Assembly: GCF_014642855.1 (NCBI RefSeq)
Contig: NZ_BMJB01000001.1
Location: forward strand, 2,914,001-2,978,000
Origin: Edaphobacter acidisoli
Lineage (GTDB): Bacteria; Acidobacteriota; Terriglobia; Terriglobales; Acidobacteriaceae
Direction: 5' to 3'
Length of the DNA stretch: 64,000 bases
In this document: positions 51,708-62,900 of the stretch, one piece after another
How positions within the stretch are numbered: the first letter of the stretch is position 1
Layout: every line of letters starts with the position of its first letter
Translations under genes and position numbers: made by a program
Notes under the pieces: generated by a model
Database searches by the model: none
What the model saw: only the letters and a program-made list of their open reading frames with translations
Told to the model about the DNA's origin: nothing

Positions 51708-52880
51708 CTACGCCTGCTCTCTGACGAGCGCGAGTGCGGTCATATCGTCCTGCTGGTGCGCTCCGCCGGAAAAATCGTCGAGTTCGTGCCACAGCGTTTC
51801 GAGAATAGCAGCACTTTCGGTCAGGTTGCATCGCTGAAATGAGGCCAGCAGCCGATCGGCACCAAATTCATCATCGCCTTGAAATACCTCTGTCAGGCCG
51901 TCCGTGTAGAAGAGCAGCCGCGATCCTGCTGGAAAGACAAACTGTTCCGCAGCGTACTGCATACCGGGCACCAGCCCGATAGGTGTACCGCTGGCGGCAA
52001 TCTGATGTGCCTCGCCCTTGCTCAAAAGGAACCCCGGGTTATGGCCAGCATTGACGATCTCAAGCGTATGCGTAGCAGGATCGAGCCCAAGAAAGATTGC
52101 CGTTACGTAGCGGCGGCGCGTCTCCGGGCCTTCGGCGTAGTGCTGCCCGTTCAGGCGTGCGGCAAGCTCGGCCAGAGGAACGCCAGCAAAGGCAGTCGCA
52201 CGAAACGCTGCACGAAATGCAGTGCAGACGATGGCTGAGGCCAATCCTTTGCCCGCTACGTCGGCCACAGCCATGATCTGGCGGCCTCCGGGCAGCTCGA
52301 CAATATCCACGTAATCGCCGCCCACCTCGTAGCAGGCCGTCGAGCGGAAGGCGATGGAGTAGCCAGGAATCGAGGGCAGCGTCTGTGGCAGCAGGCTGCG
52401 TTGAATCAGCCGCGCAGCTTCAAGATCGCGCTGTACGCGCATCCACTCCAGATTGCGTTGGTGGTACCGCGCATTCTCAGCGGCAACTTCAGTCTGCAGC
52501 GCAAGGCCTTCGAGAAAGTCCTGCTCAGAGAGCGAAAGCTCACGATCTGGCGGAGGCGCCGCAACCAGTTCGGCCCAGGTAGAGCCATCCTTCGCACGCA
52601 GCGGGAAGCGTTCGCAGCCATTCCACGGCTCGGGCGGCATCATGCCGTAGAGCGTCCGCGGCTCGGTAATGAGCGCGCCGGGAAGCTCCAGCTCGCGCAC
52701 AACGATGCGCAGTGCGGCCTCCAGCACCTCGTTCAGCTCAATCGTCGAGTGCACCTGCCGCGAGGTCTCCAGCAGCGCTTGCAAACGCGCAATCTGCTGC
52801 TGCAGGTCAACGACATCTACCTGCGCCGATCCATCCGGCGCATACCCGGGCGTGAGGTTCGCAGGTGTAGTTAGCGACAT
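51708..52880 (-). CDS. Cytosolic SpoIIE/RsbU-type PP2C phosphatase with GAF-like domain
   Basis: A 390-residue protein. A coiled N-terminus (VDVVDLQQQIARLQALLETS), a GAF-like sensory part (AALRIVVRELELPGALITEP), and a PP2C/SpoIIE phosphatase domain (IPGYSIAFRSTACYEVGGDY, QIMAVADVAGKGLASAIVCT, GSRLLFYTDGLTEVFQGDD). It would dephosphorylate the downstream STAS protein. The ATG at 52880 (MSLTTP) is preferred; a GTG at 52910 without a ribosome site is the alternative. First gene of the partner-switch operon, 72 bases after nadD. Confidence 0.9.
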   Translation of the reverse strand: MSLTTPANLTPGYAPDGSAQVDVVDLQQQIARLQALLETSRQVHSTIELNEVLEAALRIVVRELELPGALITEPRTLYGMMPPEPWNGCERFPLRAKDGSTWAELVAAPPPDRELSLSEQDFLEGLALQTEVAAENARYHQRNLEWMRVQRDLEAARLIQRSLLPQTLPSIPGYSIAFRSTACYEVGGDYVDIVELPGGRQIMAVADVAGKGLASAIVCTAFRAAFRATAFAGVPLAELAARLNGQHYAEGPETRRRYVTAIFLGLDPATHTLEIVNAGHNPGFLLSKGEAHQIAASGTPIGLVPGMQYAAEQFVFPAGSRLLFYTDGLTEVFQGDDEFGADRLLASFQRCNLTESAAILETLWHELDDFSGGAHQQDDMTALALVREQA

Positions 52881-52952
52881 GGGCGCAGCAATCCCTTCGT
52901 GCGACTCCACACGATAGCACGTTGCCGCCTGCCTGTCTTATGGAAACGAAGT

Positions 52953-53552
52953 TCAAACGTAAAGGTTGTGCTCGCGAATGTAAGCGAGTATCTCAGGCAG
53001 CAGAAGGTCCTCGCACGCGTCACCATCATGAAGGCGCTGGCGAAGCTCCGTAGCCGATACATCGTCGTGAACGCTCTCCACCAGATGAACACGCGCTCTC
53101 TGCTGAGGAGTCAGGCCGAGCGCAGCGATGCTGTCGAGCGGAAAGCCAGGACGGCTGACGACGATCCATTCGGCAAGTTCAAGCAAACGCGCAGGCTCCC
53201 GCCAATGCGGCAGCGCCAGAAAGCTATCCGCGCCGACAAGATTGAATAGAGCTGCGTCGGGATAAAGCGCGCGCAGCAGCGTGAGTGTATCCACGGTGTA
53301 GTTGGGCTTGCCGTTGGGGTTGGGTGCGTCGAGCGACGAAGGCTGGAAGCGATGGTCGTGCTTCGAGGCCAGCATCACCATGGAGAGCCGATCAATGTAA
53401 GTGGACGAATGAGCGTCCAGCTTAAGCGGCTGACGCCCCACCGGCGCAAACAGAACGCGATCAAGCTCCAAGGCGTCAGCGGCGGCTTTGGCAATGGCCA
53501 GATGCCCACGGTGAGGTGGATCAAACGTGCCGCCAAAGAGCGCGATGCGCAT
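52953..53552 (-). CDS. nadD: Nicotinate-nucleotide adenylyltransferase
   Basis: Adenylates nicotinate mononucleotide in NAD synthesis. A 199-residue nucleotidyltransferase: IALFGGTFDPPHRGHLAIAK (with the HxGH nucleotide-binding motif), then RVLFAPVGRQPLKLD. The C-terminal LVESVHDDVSATELRQRLHD (motif related to ISSTxxR) is present. The ATG at 53552 has GGGAG about ten bases upstream; a GTG at 53570 would put that site inside the gene. Possibly co-transcribed with the partner-switch genes. Confidence 0.95.
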   Translation of the reverse strand: MRIALFGGTFDPPHRGHLAIAKAAADALELDRVLFAPVGRQPLKLDAHSSTYIDRLSMVMLASKHDHRFQPSSLDAPNPNGKPNYTVDTLTLLRALYPDAALFNLVGADSFLALPHWREPARLLELAEWIVVSRPGFPLDSIAALGLTPQQRARVHLVESVHDDVSATELRQRLHDGDACEDLLLPEILAYIREHNLYV

Positions 53553-53570
53553 GGAGGTATTGTCTCCCAC

Positions 53571-53965
53571 AAGCTAGGATACCGGGCTGTTCGTTCGGTG
53601 CGTTTTATCTTGCTGTATCCGCTGGATTTGCAGCAAATAATAGCCAGTGGAGCAAGTAAATAGCCAATAGTGCGAATCGAGCCAGGAATATGCCACAGAT
53701 GCTTCGCGGTTGCTAGTAGAAGGTGCAATAGCTTACAACTATGAAAAACCTTGCGCAAAGATTTTGGCATCACACCGCTTGCAGACCTCAGGACTACGAC
53801 CCGTTCCTTCGAGCAGCGCGAATCGTTAAGAGTTGTATGTCACCCGGAGCGGCGTCTCTACTCTGCCAAAGATGCCAATTATCCTGCCTGTCTCGTTGAG
53901 TCTCTTTGAAGCTGCCTTGACCGAATCCCAGAAATATTAACCGAAAGAATAGGGTGAATCCGGCC
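53571..53965. other. 395-base non-coding region between nadD and the DUF4382 gene
   Basis: No gene seen. Divergent promoters are expected. No repeat or riboswitch-like structure was recognised. Confidence 0.45.
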
Positions 53966-55429
53966 ATGGAAGCAAAAAGTTGTGATCGACAATCCTCTCG
54001 ACTCAAACAATCTCTTCTCTCCACCAGATATTTGTTACCGGCATTGCTGTCCGTAGGCACTGTCGCCGCCGTCATCGCAGGTTGCAGTGGAAACACTACG
54101 GCGCCGGCCTCAGGCATGGCGCACGTGCAGTTGCAGGTAAGCGATCCTTCGACCTGCCAGGCGCCGAATGGGCCCTTCGAGCATGTGTATGTGACAATCG
54201 CCGATGTACAGGCGAACGTCAGCAGCAGCGCGGGCTCGAGCGATTCAGGCTGGGTTGATCTGACTCCCGGGCTCTCCGGTCACCCGGTGCAGATCGACCT
54301 GCTGGGGCAGGCGTCCAACCAGTGTTTTCTGGCCTCGCTCGGCGATCCGCAGGAGTTGCAACCAGGCAAGTATCAGCAGATTCGCGTCATCCTCACAGAC
54401 AACACCTCGGCCACGGACAGTAAAGAGCTGCCCAACAACCTTTGCACGAACGGAGTGGCCAACTGCGTTGTGCTGAATGACAACACAGTACATACGCTTC
54501 AGCTCTCGAGTGAGGCGAACACCGGCATCAAAATCCCACCCGGGCAGATCGCCAATGGTGGTCTGACAGTAGCGGCAGGCGACACCAAGGAGCTCGATAT
54601 CGACTTCAACACCTGCGTGTCGATCGTCGAGCAAGGCAACGGCGTGTTTCGCTTGAAGCCCGTCCTTCACGCCGGCGAAGTGACCACATCGGCGACTTCG
54701 ATCAACGGTACGGTGATCGACAGCGTCACCGGCAATCCGACCACTGGCCCAGTGTTGGTAGCGCTGGAGCAGAAGGACGCCAATGGTGTGGATCGTGTCT
54801 TCATGAACACACTGACCAACACCAGCGGCCAGTTCGTCTTCTGTCCGTTGCCCAGCGGCACCTACGATGTGGTGATCGTGGGCGAGACGAGCGCATCGGC
54901 CGTCTATGCACCGACCGTAATCACCGGTGTCTCAACCGGTTCAGCACTGGGTACAGTGCAACTCCATCCCTCGACAGTTGCTTCGGCGGCCGCAAGCTTG
55001 CAAGGCATGGTGACCTCGCAGAACGGAGCTACGCCCGCGGCGGCAACCAGCATCGACGTGCAGGTGAGCGCACTGGAGCAGGTAGCCACTGGCCTGACGG
55101 TGACAATGCCGCAGGTTCCAAGCACAGCTAACGCAGTCCTGGCCCTGACGACGGGAAGCAGTACTACATGTCCGGCCGCTAAGGACTGTGTGAGCTACAC
55201 GCTGCTCCTGCCCGCAGCCGTGCCGTATGTCGGTGCATTCGCGGCTGGCGGCACGACACTTGCGCAGAGCGTCTTGCCCGCGTCCTACACGGTTGATGGA
55301 ATCGCGTTAGTTCCATCGTCAGGCGGCACGCTGGACTGCTCACCGAGCGAGCAACAGGCAACTCCGATCACGCCGGTCGCAGGAACCACGCTGCCTGTGA
55401 CAGCACTGGCGTTCGCCGGATGCCAGTAG
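53966..55429 (+). CDS. DUF4382 lipoprotein with carboxypeptidase-regulatory-like domain
   Basis: A 487-residue protein with an unusually long basic N-terminus, a hydrophobic stretch and a lipobox (AAVIAGC), suggesting a lipoprotein. Residues about 50-220 fit DUF4382 (AHVQLQVSDPSTCQAPNGPF, FEHVYVTIADVQANV, WVDLTPGLSGHPVQIDLLGQ, GKYQQIRVILTDN, KELDIDFNTCVSIV). Then a CarboxypepD_reg-like domain (INGTVIDSVTGNPTTGPVLV, FVFCPLPSGTYDVVIVGE). The rest is beta-rich. The surface role is unknown. A GTG at 53954 is an alternative start. Confidence 0.85.
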   Translation: MEAKSCDRQSSRLKQSLLSTRYLLPALLSVGTVAAVIAGCSGNTTAPASGMAHVQLQVSDPSTCQAPNGPFEHVYVTIADVQANVSSSAGSSDSGWVDLTPGLSGHPVQIDLLGQASNQCFLASLGDPQELQPGKYQQIRVILTDNTSATDSKELPNNLCTNGVANCVVLNDNTVHTLQLSSEANTGIKIPPGQIANGGLTVAAGDTKELDIDFNTCVSIVEQGNGVFRLKPVLHAGEVTTSATSINGTVIDSVTGNPTTGPVLVALEQKDANGVDRVFMNTLTNTSGQFVFCPLPSGTYDVVIVGETSASAVYAPTVITGVSTGSALGTVQLHPSTVASAAASLQGMVTSQNGATPAAATSIDVQVSALEQVATGLTVTMPQVPSTANAVLALTTGSSTTCPAAKDCVSYTLLLPAAVPYVGAFAAGGTTLAQSVLPASYTVDGIALVPSSGGTLDCSPSEQQATPITPVAGTTLPVTALAFAGCQ

Positions 55430-55450
55430 CGTTCTTCCGATAGCAAAAGA

Positions 55451-55485
55451 AGAGAGGCCACCTGTTTCAGGTGGCCTCTCTGTTG
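55451..55485. terminator. Very stable bidirectional terminator
   Basis: AGAGAGGCCACCTG pairs with CAGGTGGCCTCTCT (14 bp) around a TTT loop, between convergent genes; flanked by a short A-rich run on the left and TGTTG on the right. Confidence 0.85.
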
Positions 55486-55498
55486 ATGTTGCAACGAA

Positions 55499-57043
55499 CT
55501 AACGCCGATCGCCGTGCTCCTGCGCCGAGCGAGGTGCAGGTGCCGACCGTTGTTCCGTGCGCTGCTGTGGTCGATACTGCTGTTGCGGCTGCGGTCTTTG
55601 CTGCTGCGGTGCAGGCCGGTATTGCTGTTGCTGCTGAGGCCTGTACTGCTGTTGTTGCGGCCGATATTGCTGAGGCTGTGGCCTCGCTTCCTGTTGCCGC
55701 GGCTGCGACTCAGGACGCACCTGCGGCTGGTTCGGTCTCTCCTGAGGCAGGTTCGGGCGCACCTGCGGTTGCTGAGGCCGCGACTGCGGAGCCTCGGGCC
55801 TTACCTGCGGCTGATTCGGCCTCTGTTGCGGTAGGTTCGGACGTACTTGCGGCTGCTCAGGCCGTCCCTGCGGTTGGTTGGGTCGAACCTGCGGCTGATT
55901 CGGCCTTACCTGTGGTTGGTTCGGACGATTGGACGGACGCAGCACCTGCGCTGCAGGCCGGATCGCCGGACGTGCGATGCCACGGTCGGCAGCGATAGGT
56001 CGCGGTGCAGCGGTAATGGCGGGGCGTCCGCGGTTTGTGTTGTAGAACTGCGAGCGGTCTGCAGCAGCGTTGCGGCGGTTCTGCACCTGCAGGCTCATCG
56101 CGGGGGTGCGGGTCTGGCGCATCGCTACCATCTCCGACGTAGTTGGACGCACCGTCAGGCCGCCACGTCCGCCGTTGTAAGAGACGCGCGTGTAGTTGTT
56201 CACGACCACCGTGCGGTTGTACACGTTCGTGATGCGCGTCACATTCACGCGGTTGACGGCCGTGTTGTAGTAGAAGCGGTTTCCACGCCAGAAGCCACCG
56301 TAGTAGCCGGTGCCAACGTAGCCGAAGCCGTAGTTGATGCCGCCATAGAAGCCGATGTACGGGCCCCAGTAACCGCGATGGAAGCGGAAGACGCCGTTGT
56401 AGAAGCCCCAATAACCGGGGGTCCACAGCGCGCCATAGTACGGCGGAGCGCACCACACGCCCGGCACCCAGTAGTAGCCTGCCGGCGCCCAATCCCAATA
56501 GCCTGGCGTCCAGATATAGTCAGGCGCTGGGGCCTCGGGCTGCTGATAGGTGGGCAGCGGTGGCGGCGCCTGCGGGGCAGTCTCCTGATCATCCAGTGCG
56601 GCCTGTCCTGCATCGACCTGGTTGTCGTAGTCAGGATTATAGGACTGGTCACCCTGATCGCTCGGCGCAGCCTGCGGCGGGTTCTGTCCATTCTGGTTGT
56701 ACTGGTCAGCCTGCTGCTGACTCTCGTTCTCGGGCGGGGCCTGACGATAGACGGGCGCGCCGCCGGTCGAAGGCTGCTGGACGGCCTGCTGGCTCTGGTC
56801 CTGATACGGGTCCTGGTTGGATTGGACCGGTTGCTGCGCATCAGCAGCCTGGCTGCCGTCGACTGGAGCCATATTGGCATCCGCGGGGTCAACGTTGGAG
56901 TTGTCAACCTGCTGGGCATGAGCCGAACTGCTCGGGCATCCCGACAGCAGCACTGCTCCGGTAAAGGTGGTCATGGCCAGCGCGGCGCTCAGCATCGTGC
57001 CGCGCCCTAACTTCGTAATCGATTTGGTGACCGGGTCTAGCAT
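55499..57043 (-). CDS. YXWGXW-repeat protein with Pro/Gln-rich heptad-repeat tail
   Basis: A 514-residue exported protein. A hydrophobic segment with a lipobox-like LLSGC follows the start. Residues about 45-170 are Gln/Asp/Pro-rich. A Trp/Tyr-rich middle (YIWTPGYWDWAPAGYYWVPG, ALWTPGYWGFYNGVFRFHRG) matches YXWGXW-type repeats. The C-terminal quarter has ten seven-residue units of the form RPNQPQV (residues 373-442) and then RPxQQQQY units. Likely a cell-wall or surface-associated spacer protein; the function is not known. The signal and low-complexity parts make the exact start less certain. Confidence 0.85.
   Translation of the reverse strand: MLDPVTKSITKLGRGTMLSAALAMTTFTGAVLLSGCPSSSAHAQQVDNSNVDPADANMAPVDGSQAADAQQPVQSNQDPYQDQSQQAVQQPSTGGAPVYRQAPPENESQQQADQYNQNGQNPPQAAPSDQGDQSYNPDYDNQVDAGQAALDDQETAPQAPPPLPTYQQPEAPAPDYIWTPGYWDWAPAGYYWVPGVWCAPPYYGALWTPGYWGFYNGVFRFHRGYWGPYIGFYGGINYGFGYVGTGYYGGFWRGNRFYYNTAVNRVNVTRITNVYNRTVVVNNYTRVSYNGGRGGLTVRPTTSEMVAMRQTRTPAMSLQVQNRRNAAADRSQFYNTNRGRPAITAAPRPIAADRGIARPAIRPAAQVLRPSNRPNQPQVRPNQPQVRPNQPQGRPEQPQVRPNLPQQRPNQPQVRPEAPQSRPQQPQVRPNLPQERPNQPQVRPESQPRQQEARPQPQQYRPQQQQYRPQQQQQYRPAPQQQRPQPQQQYRPQQRTEQRSAPAPRSAQEHGDRR
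55718..55927 (-). repeat. Ten tandem 21-bp coding repeats (RPNQPQV heptads)
   Basis: Each unit encodes RPNQPQV or a close variant (RPNLPQQ, RPEAPQS, RPQQPQV), so the DNA repeats with a 21-base period. Copy number probably varies between strains by slippage. Confidence 0.85.
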
Positions 57044-57222
57044 CTTCCTCGTTCTCCTGCCGGGTTAAACCCGCATTTTGCTTGTGAGATGCGCTTCATC
57101 GCGCATTGTCGCCAGGGCCTCCGCAGATTCTTCTTATTAACTGATTCGGCGCGGGTTAGGGCACAGCAGTAGTTAAAGGCAGAAAAAGAGAAGCTCAAGA
57201 GAATCTTAAAGCAATCACAGGA

Positions 57223-58263
57223 TTAGTGCTTGGCCGGATAGTCAACAGTCGTCTGCGTGCGCTCGTTCGTGACCGAAAAGCTGCCATTATGCCGAACCGT
57301 CAGCACAAGGTAGTGTCCCGCGTCAGGGCCAGGAAGGTTGGCGATGCGCGAATCCTCCGTATTGTGCGCGGCATCGTTGTGGATTGCGGTGTGAAGCTGC
57401 CACAGATTGCCCGGATGGTCTTTGATGCGCGGCGAGTTGCGGATAATCGTCCACGCGCCGGGATCGGCGCCTTTGACTGCGCCGTTGTCCATAATGGCGA
57501 CACGCGGGGCAATCGCATCCACCAGCGCCGGGCTCGAGCTGCGGTCGAAGCCATGGTGCGAGACGACGTAAATATCCACCTTGCCAAGCTTGTTCACCGG
57601 GCACATCAGCGGCCGCTCTTCGCCCCACGTCAGGTCGCCAAGATCGAGGATGCGAACCTGACCAAACGTAATCAGCGTGCCAAGCGAGCGGTCGTTCTCT
57701 GAGTTCTCGATGGGCTTCAGCGGACTGGAGGCACAGAACGGGTTAGCTTGTCCCGCACCGGCAAGTGGCGTACTGATAAGGTTGCCGTCCGCACTGATGA
57801 CTTCGACATGCATGCCTTTCACAGGTAGGATATCTCCCGGTTTCGCCACCATATGCTGGTAGTGGCCATCAGCCAACACCTTCTGATAGGCATTCCAGCT
57901 ATCCTCAGTCGGCTTGTCAGTGGTCTCGCGATTCGGGCCATGGTCGATGAAGCGGCCAATAGGCATCTTCGCGGCGAGCTGTGGAATGCCACCCGCATGG
58001 TCAATGTGAAAGTGCGTGATCAGCAGGTTGTCGATCTTCTTCACGCCGGCCTGTTTGCAGAGTTCAACAATGCGATCGGCGTCGCGGTTGTTGTGGTCGG
58101 GCCAGCCGGTATCGACCAGCAGGCTCTCTCCAGAGGGCATCACGAACAACGTGGCCTGCCCGCCTTCCACATCGGCAAAGTAGACACGGAGCGCTCCCGA
58201 GCTTTGGCCGAGGGCGAAGGTTGCGGTCATCATCATCAGGGCTGCTGCAAGAAGGCGCTTCAT
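57223..58263 (-). CDS. Exported metallo-beta-lactamase-fold hydrolase (ComEC-like MBL domain)
   Basis: A 346-residue protein with a signal peptide (LLAAALMMMTATFALG-QSS). The MBL metal motif is complete: THFHIDHAGG (His84, His86, Asp88, His89), preceded by SLLVDTGWPDHNN. Further blocks LGTLITFGQVRILDLGDLTW and VSHHGFDRSSSPALVDAI resemble the MBL domain of ComEC. Free-standing exported versions are known; substrates (nucleic acid, phosphodiesters or others) are not. The ATG at 58263 has AGGAGA five to six bases upstream. Divergent from acnA. Confidence 0.88.
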   Translation of the reverse strand: MKRLLAAALMMMTATFALGQSSGALRVYFADVEGGQATLFVMPSGESLLVDTGWPDHNNRDADRIVELCKQAGVKKIDNLLITHFHIDHAGGIPQLAAKMPIGRFIDHGPNRETTDKPTEDSWNAYQKVLADGHYQHMVAKPGDILPVKGMHVEVISADGNLISTPLAGAGQANPFCASSPLKPIENSENDRSLGTLITFGQVRILDLGDLTWGEERPLMCPVNKLGKVDIYVVSHHGFDRSSSPALVDAIAPRVAIMDNGAVKGADPGAWTIIRNSPRIKDHPGNLWQLHTAIHNDAAHNTEDSRIANLPGPDAGHYLVLTVRHNGSFSVTNERTQTTVDYPAKH

Positions 58264-58602
58264 GGGATTCTCCTGTTTTCGGAAGAGATAGCAGTGATTT
58301 TTCGTGGCATTGGAATGATTGCACGAGTGGGGCCATAGCGGGGAGCCTTCGGGCAACAGGGGCTACCGCGCCACAGCAAATCGGCAGTAAAATAAACCCG
58401 ATGGCACGCCGCCTGCCCAGACCGAAGCGCTTTCGGCATGGCCGCCCCGACCGCGGGCGCTGATCGCCTTGTGCTCGATTACCCACCCAAAGTTTTGTTA
58501 AGCTTCCAACCGTCGCTGTCCGTGGCCTGAGTTCGCCGCCACGGCCCTCACCTCGCGCGCTGACGCATCTGACCAATCAGCCGCGCCTTCGGAGAAGAAA
58601 CC
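58264..58602. other. 339-base gap between the MBL gene and acnA
   Basis: No gene seen. A TAAAAT-like box (around 58388) could be part of a promoter. The acnA leader has GGAGAAG just before the ATG. Confidence 0.4.
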
Positions 58603-61485
<2,883 letters not shown>

Positions 61486-61498
61486 GCTGAACGCGCAT

Positions 61499-61527
61499 GG
61501 CGGGTGCTCCTCACCGGGGCGCCCGCC
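61499..61527 (+). terminator. GC-rich hairpin after acnA, possible terminator
   Basis: GGCGGGTGC pairs with GCGCCCGCC (one wobble) around an 11-base loop, 14 bases after the acnA stop. No T-run follows, so termination is uncertain. Confidence 0.35.
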
Positions 61528-61631
61528 GCACTGACAGGTGCCATCGTGTAACAGATTCTGCTTTAATGTGCCTGCTCTTTATTCTGAGCCGGGCCTGTCA
61601 GCGAAAATCTCCGTTACCAGGGCGTGCTGCC

Positions 61632-62810
61632 ATGCGTGTCGTCTCTTCTCTCGCGGTGGTTCTCTGTTTTCTTCTGTCAACCGTGCCCGCGCAGCCGCAG
61701 GATGTTCTGACTCCTGTAATTGCGTCTCCGCTCCGTCCCACCGCGTTCGCCTTTCAAGGGACGGACCATCGACAGCACCTTGTTTACGAGCTGACGATCA
61801 CCAATACAGGCAGCGCACCAGCGACGCTCCAGCAGATCGAGGTCGTCGATAAGGACTCTCCCGCAAAGGCACTTGCTGTGTTTGAAGGCGAGGCGCTCCT
61901 CGTGCGCCTGTGGACCCCGGGACGCGCACTCGCAACGACACCGCAGATCGAACCAAACGGAACGCGGCTCTTCCTCGCCGACTTCACCCTGGACGGGAAC
62001 AGCCACGTGCCCCACACCCTCCTGCACCGGTTTCACCTGCTGGCCTCCGGGCCGCCCGGCTCGCCGAAAGATGAGGCCGTGCCGTACACCTACACCATCG
62101 CCCCAATCGCAGTGAGCACAGACATCGCAGTGATTAGCCCGCCGCTTGCCGGCGAGGACTGGGTCGCGCTGAATGGCTGCTGCGAGCCCACAGGCGCGCA
62201 TCGGGGCACAGGCCTGCCGGTCAACGGTGAGATCCACTATGCGCAACGCTTCGCCATCGACTGGATGCAGCTCGACGCCGACCGAAGATTCAGCCACGGA
62301 GACGGCAAAGACGTCCACGACTATGCGGACTACGGCGCCAAAGTAATCGCCGTGGCCGACGGCACCGTGGTCGAGACGCTCTCCAACCTGGATGACCAGC
62401 CGGTCGGCTCGCTGCCCGATCCAAAGACCATCACGCTCGAAAATGTGGACGGCAACCACATCGTGCTCGATCTCGGACATGGCCGCTACGCCTTCTACGC
62501 GCATCTCCAGAAAAACTCGCTGCTGGTCGTCAAAGGACAGCACGTAAAGCGCGGCCAGGTTCTGGCGTTGCTGGGCAACACGGGCAACTCCTCCGCGCCG
62601 CACCTGCACTTTCATCTGATGGACGGCCCCTCGGTGCTGGGCTCATCCGGCCTGCCTTACGTCATCGACCACTTTCAGGTCGCTGGCCAGCTCTCCCGCG
62701 AGCAGTTCGACAAGACCGGGATCGATGGCGAGTGGAACGAGGGCCTCGATAAAACTTCCTCCAGCAGAAGTCAGGAATTTCCTCTCGACCTGACCGTAGT
62801 CGATTTTTAA
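61632..62810 (+). CDS. Exported M23-family peptidase (LytM-type)
   Basis: A 392-residue protein with a signal peptide (SLAVVLCFLLSTVPAQPQ), a beta-rich domain (TPVIASPLRPTAFAFQG, LVYELTITNTGSAPATLQQI), and a C-terminal LytM peptidase domain: HYAQRFAIDWMQLDADRRF (His and Asp zinc ligands), VIAVADGTVVETL, HIVLDLGHGRYAFYAHLQ and SSAPHLHFHLMD (HxH). It should cut cell-wall peptide crosslinks or, if inactive in part, act as a LytM regulator; all expected ligands are seen. The ATG at 61632 gives the signal peptide directly. Confidence 0.9.
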   Translation: MRVVSSLAVVLCFLLSTVPAQPQDVLTPVIASPLRPTAFAFQGTDHRQHLVYELTITNTGSAPATLQQIEVVDKDSPAKALAVFEGEALLVRLWTPGRALATTPQIEPNGTRLFLADFTLDGNSHVPHTLLHRFHLLASGPPGSPKDEAVPYTYTIAPIAVSTDIAVISPPLAGEDWVALNGCCEPTGAHRGTGLPVNGEIHYAQRFAIDWMQLDADRRFSHGDGKDVHDYADYGAKVIAVADGTVVETLSNLDDQPVGSLPDPKTITLENVDGNHIVLDLGHGRYAFYAHLQKNSLLVVKGQHVKRGQVLALLGNTGNSSAPHLHFHLMDGPSVLGSSGLPYVIDHFQVAGQLSREQFDKTGIDGEWNEGLDKTSSSRSQEFPLDLTVVDF

Positions 62811-62855
62811 AAAGGGGACCAAAACCTCAGGACCAACAGCACGATCAGAAAAAAT

Positions 62856-62879
62856 AGCGGACGCCCGAGGGCGTCCGCT
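62856..62879 (-). terminator. Terminator of the phosphodiesterase-like gene
   Basis: AGCGGACGCC pairs with GGCGTCCGCT around a four-base CTCG loop on the minus strand, followed by ATTTTTT. Located 21 bases past the stop. Confidence 0.85.
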
Positions 62880-62900
62880 GTCTGGTTAATTCAGGATGAT

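Noticed and set aside
55718..55927. CRISPR-like array
   Set aside because: The 21-base repeats are directly adjacent without spacers and encode RPNQPQV heptads in frame within a protein.
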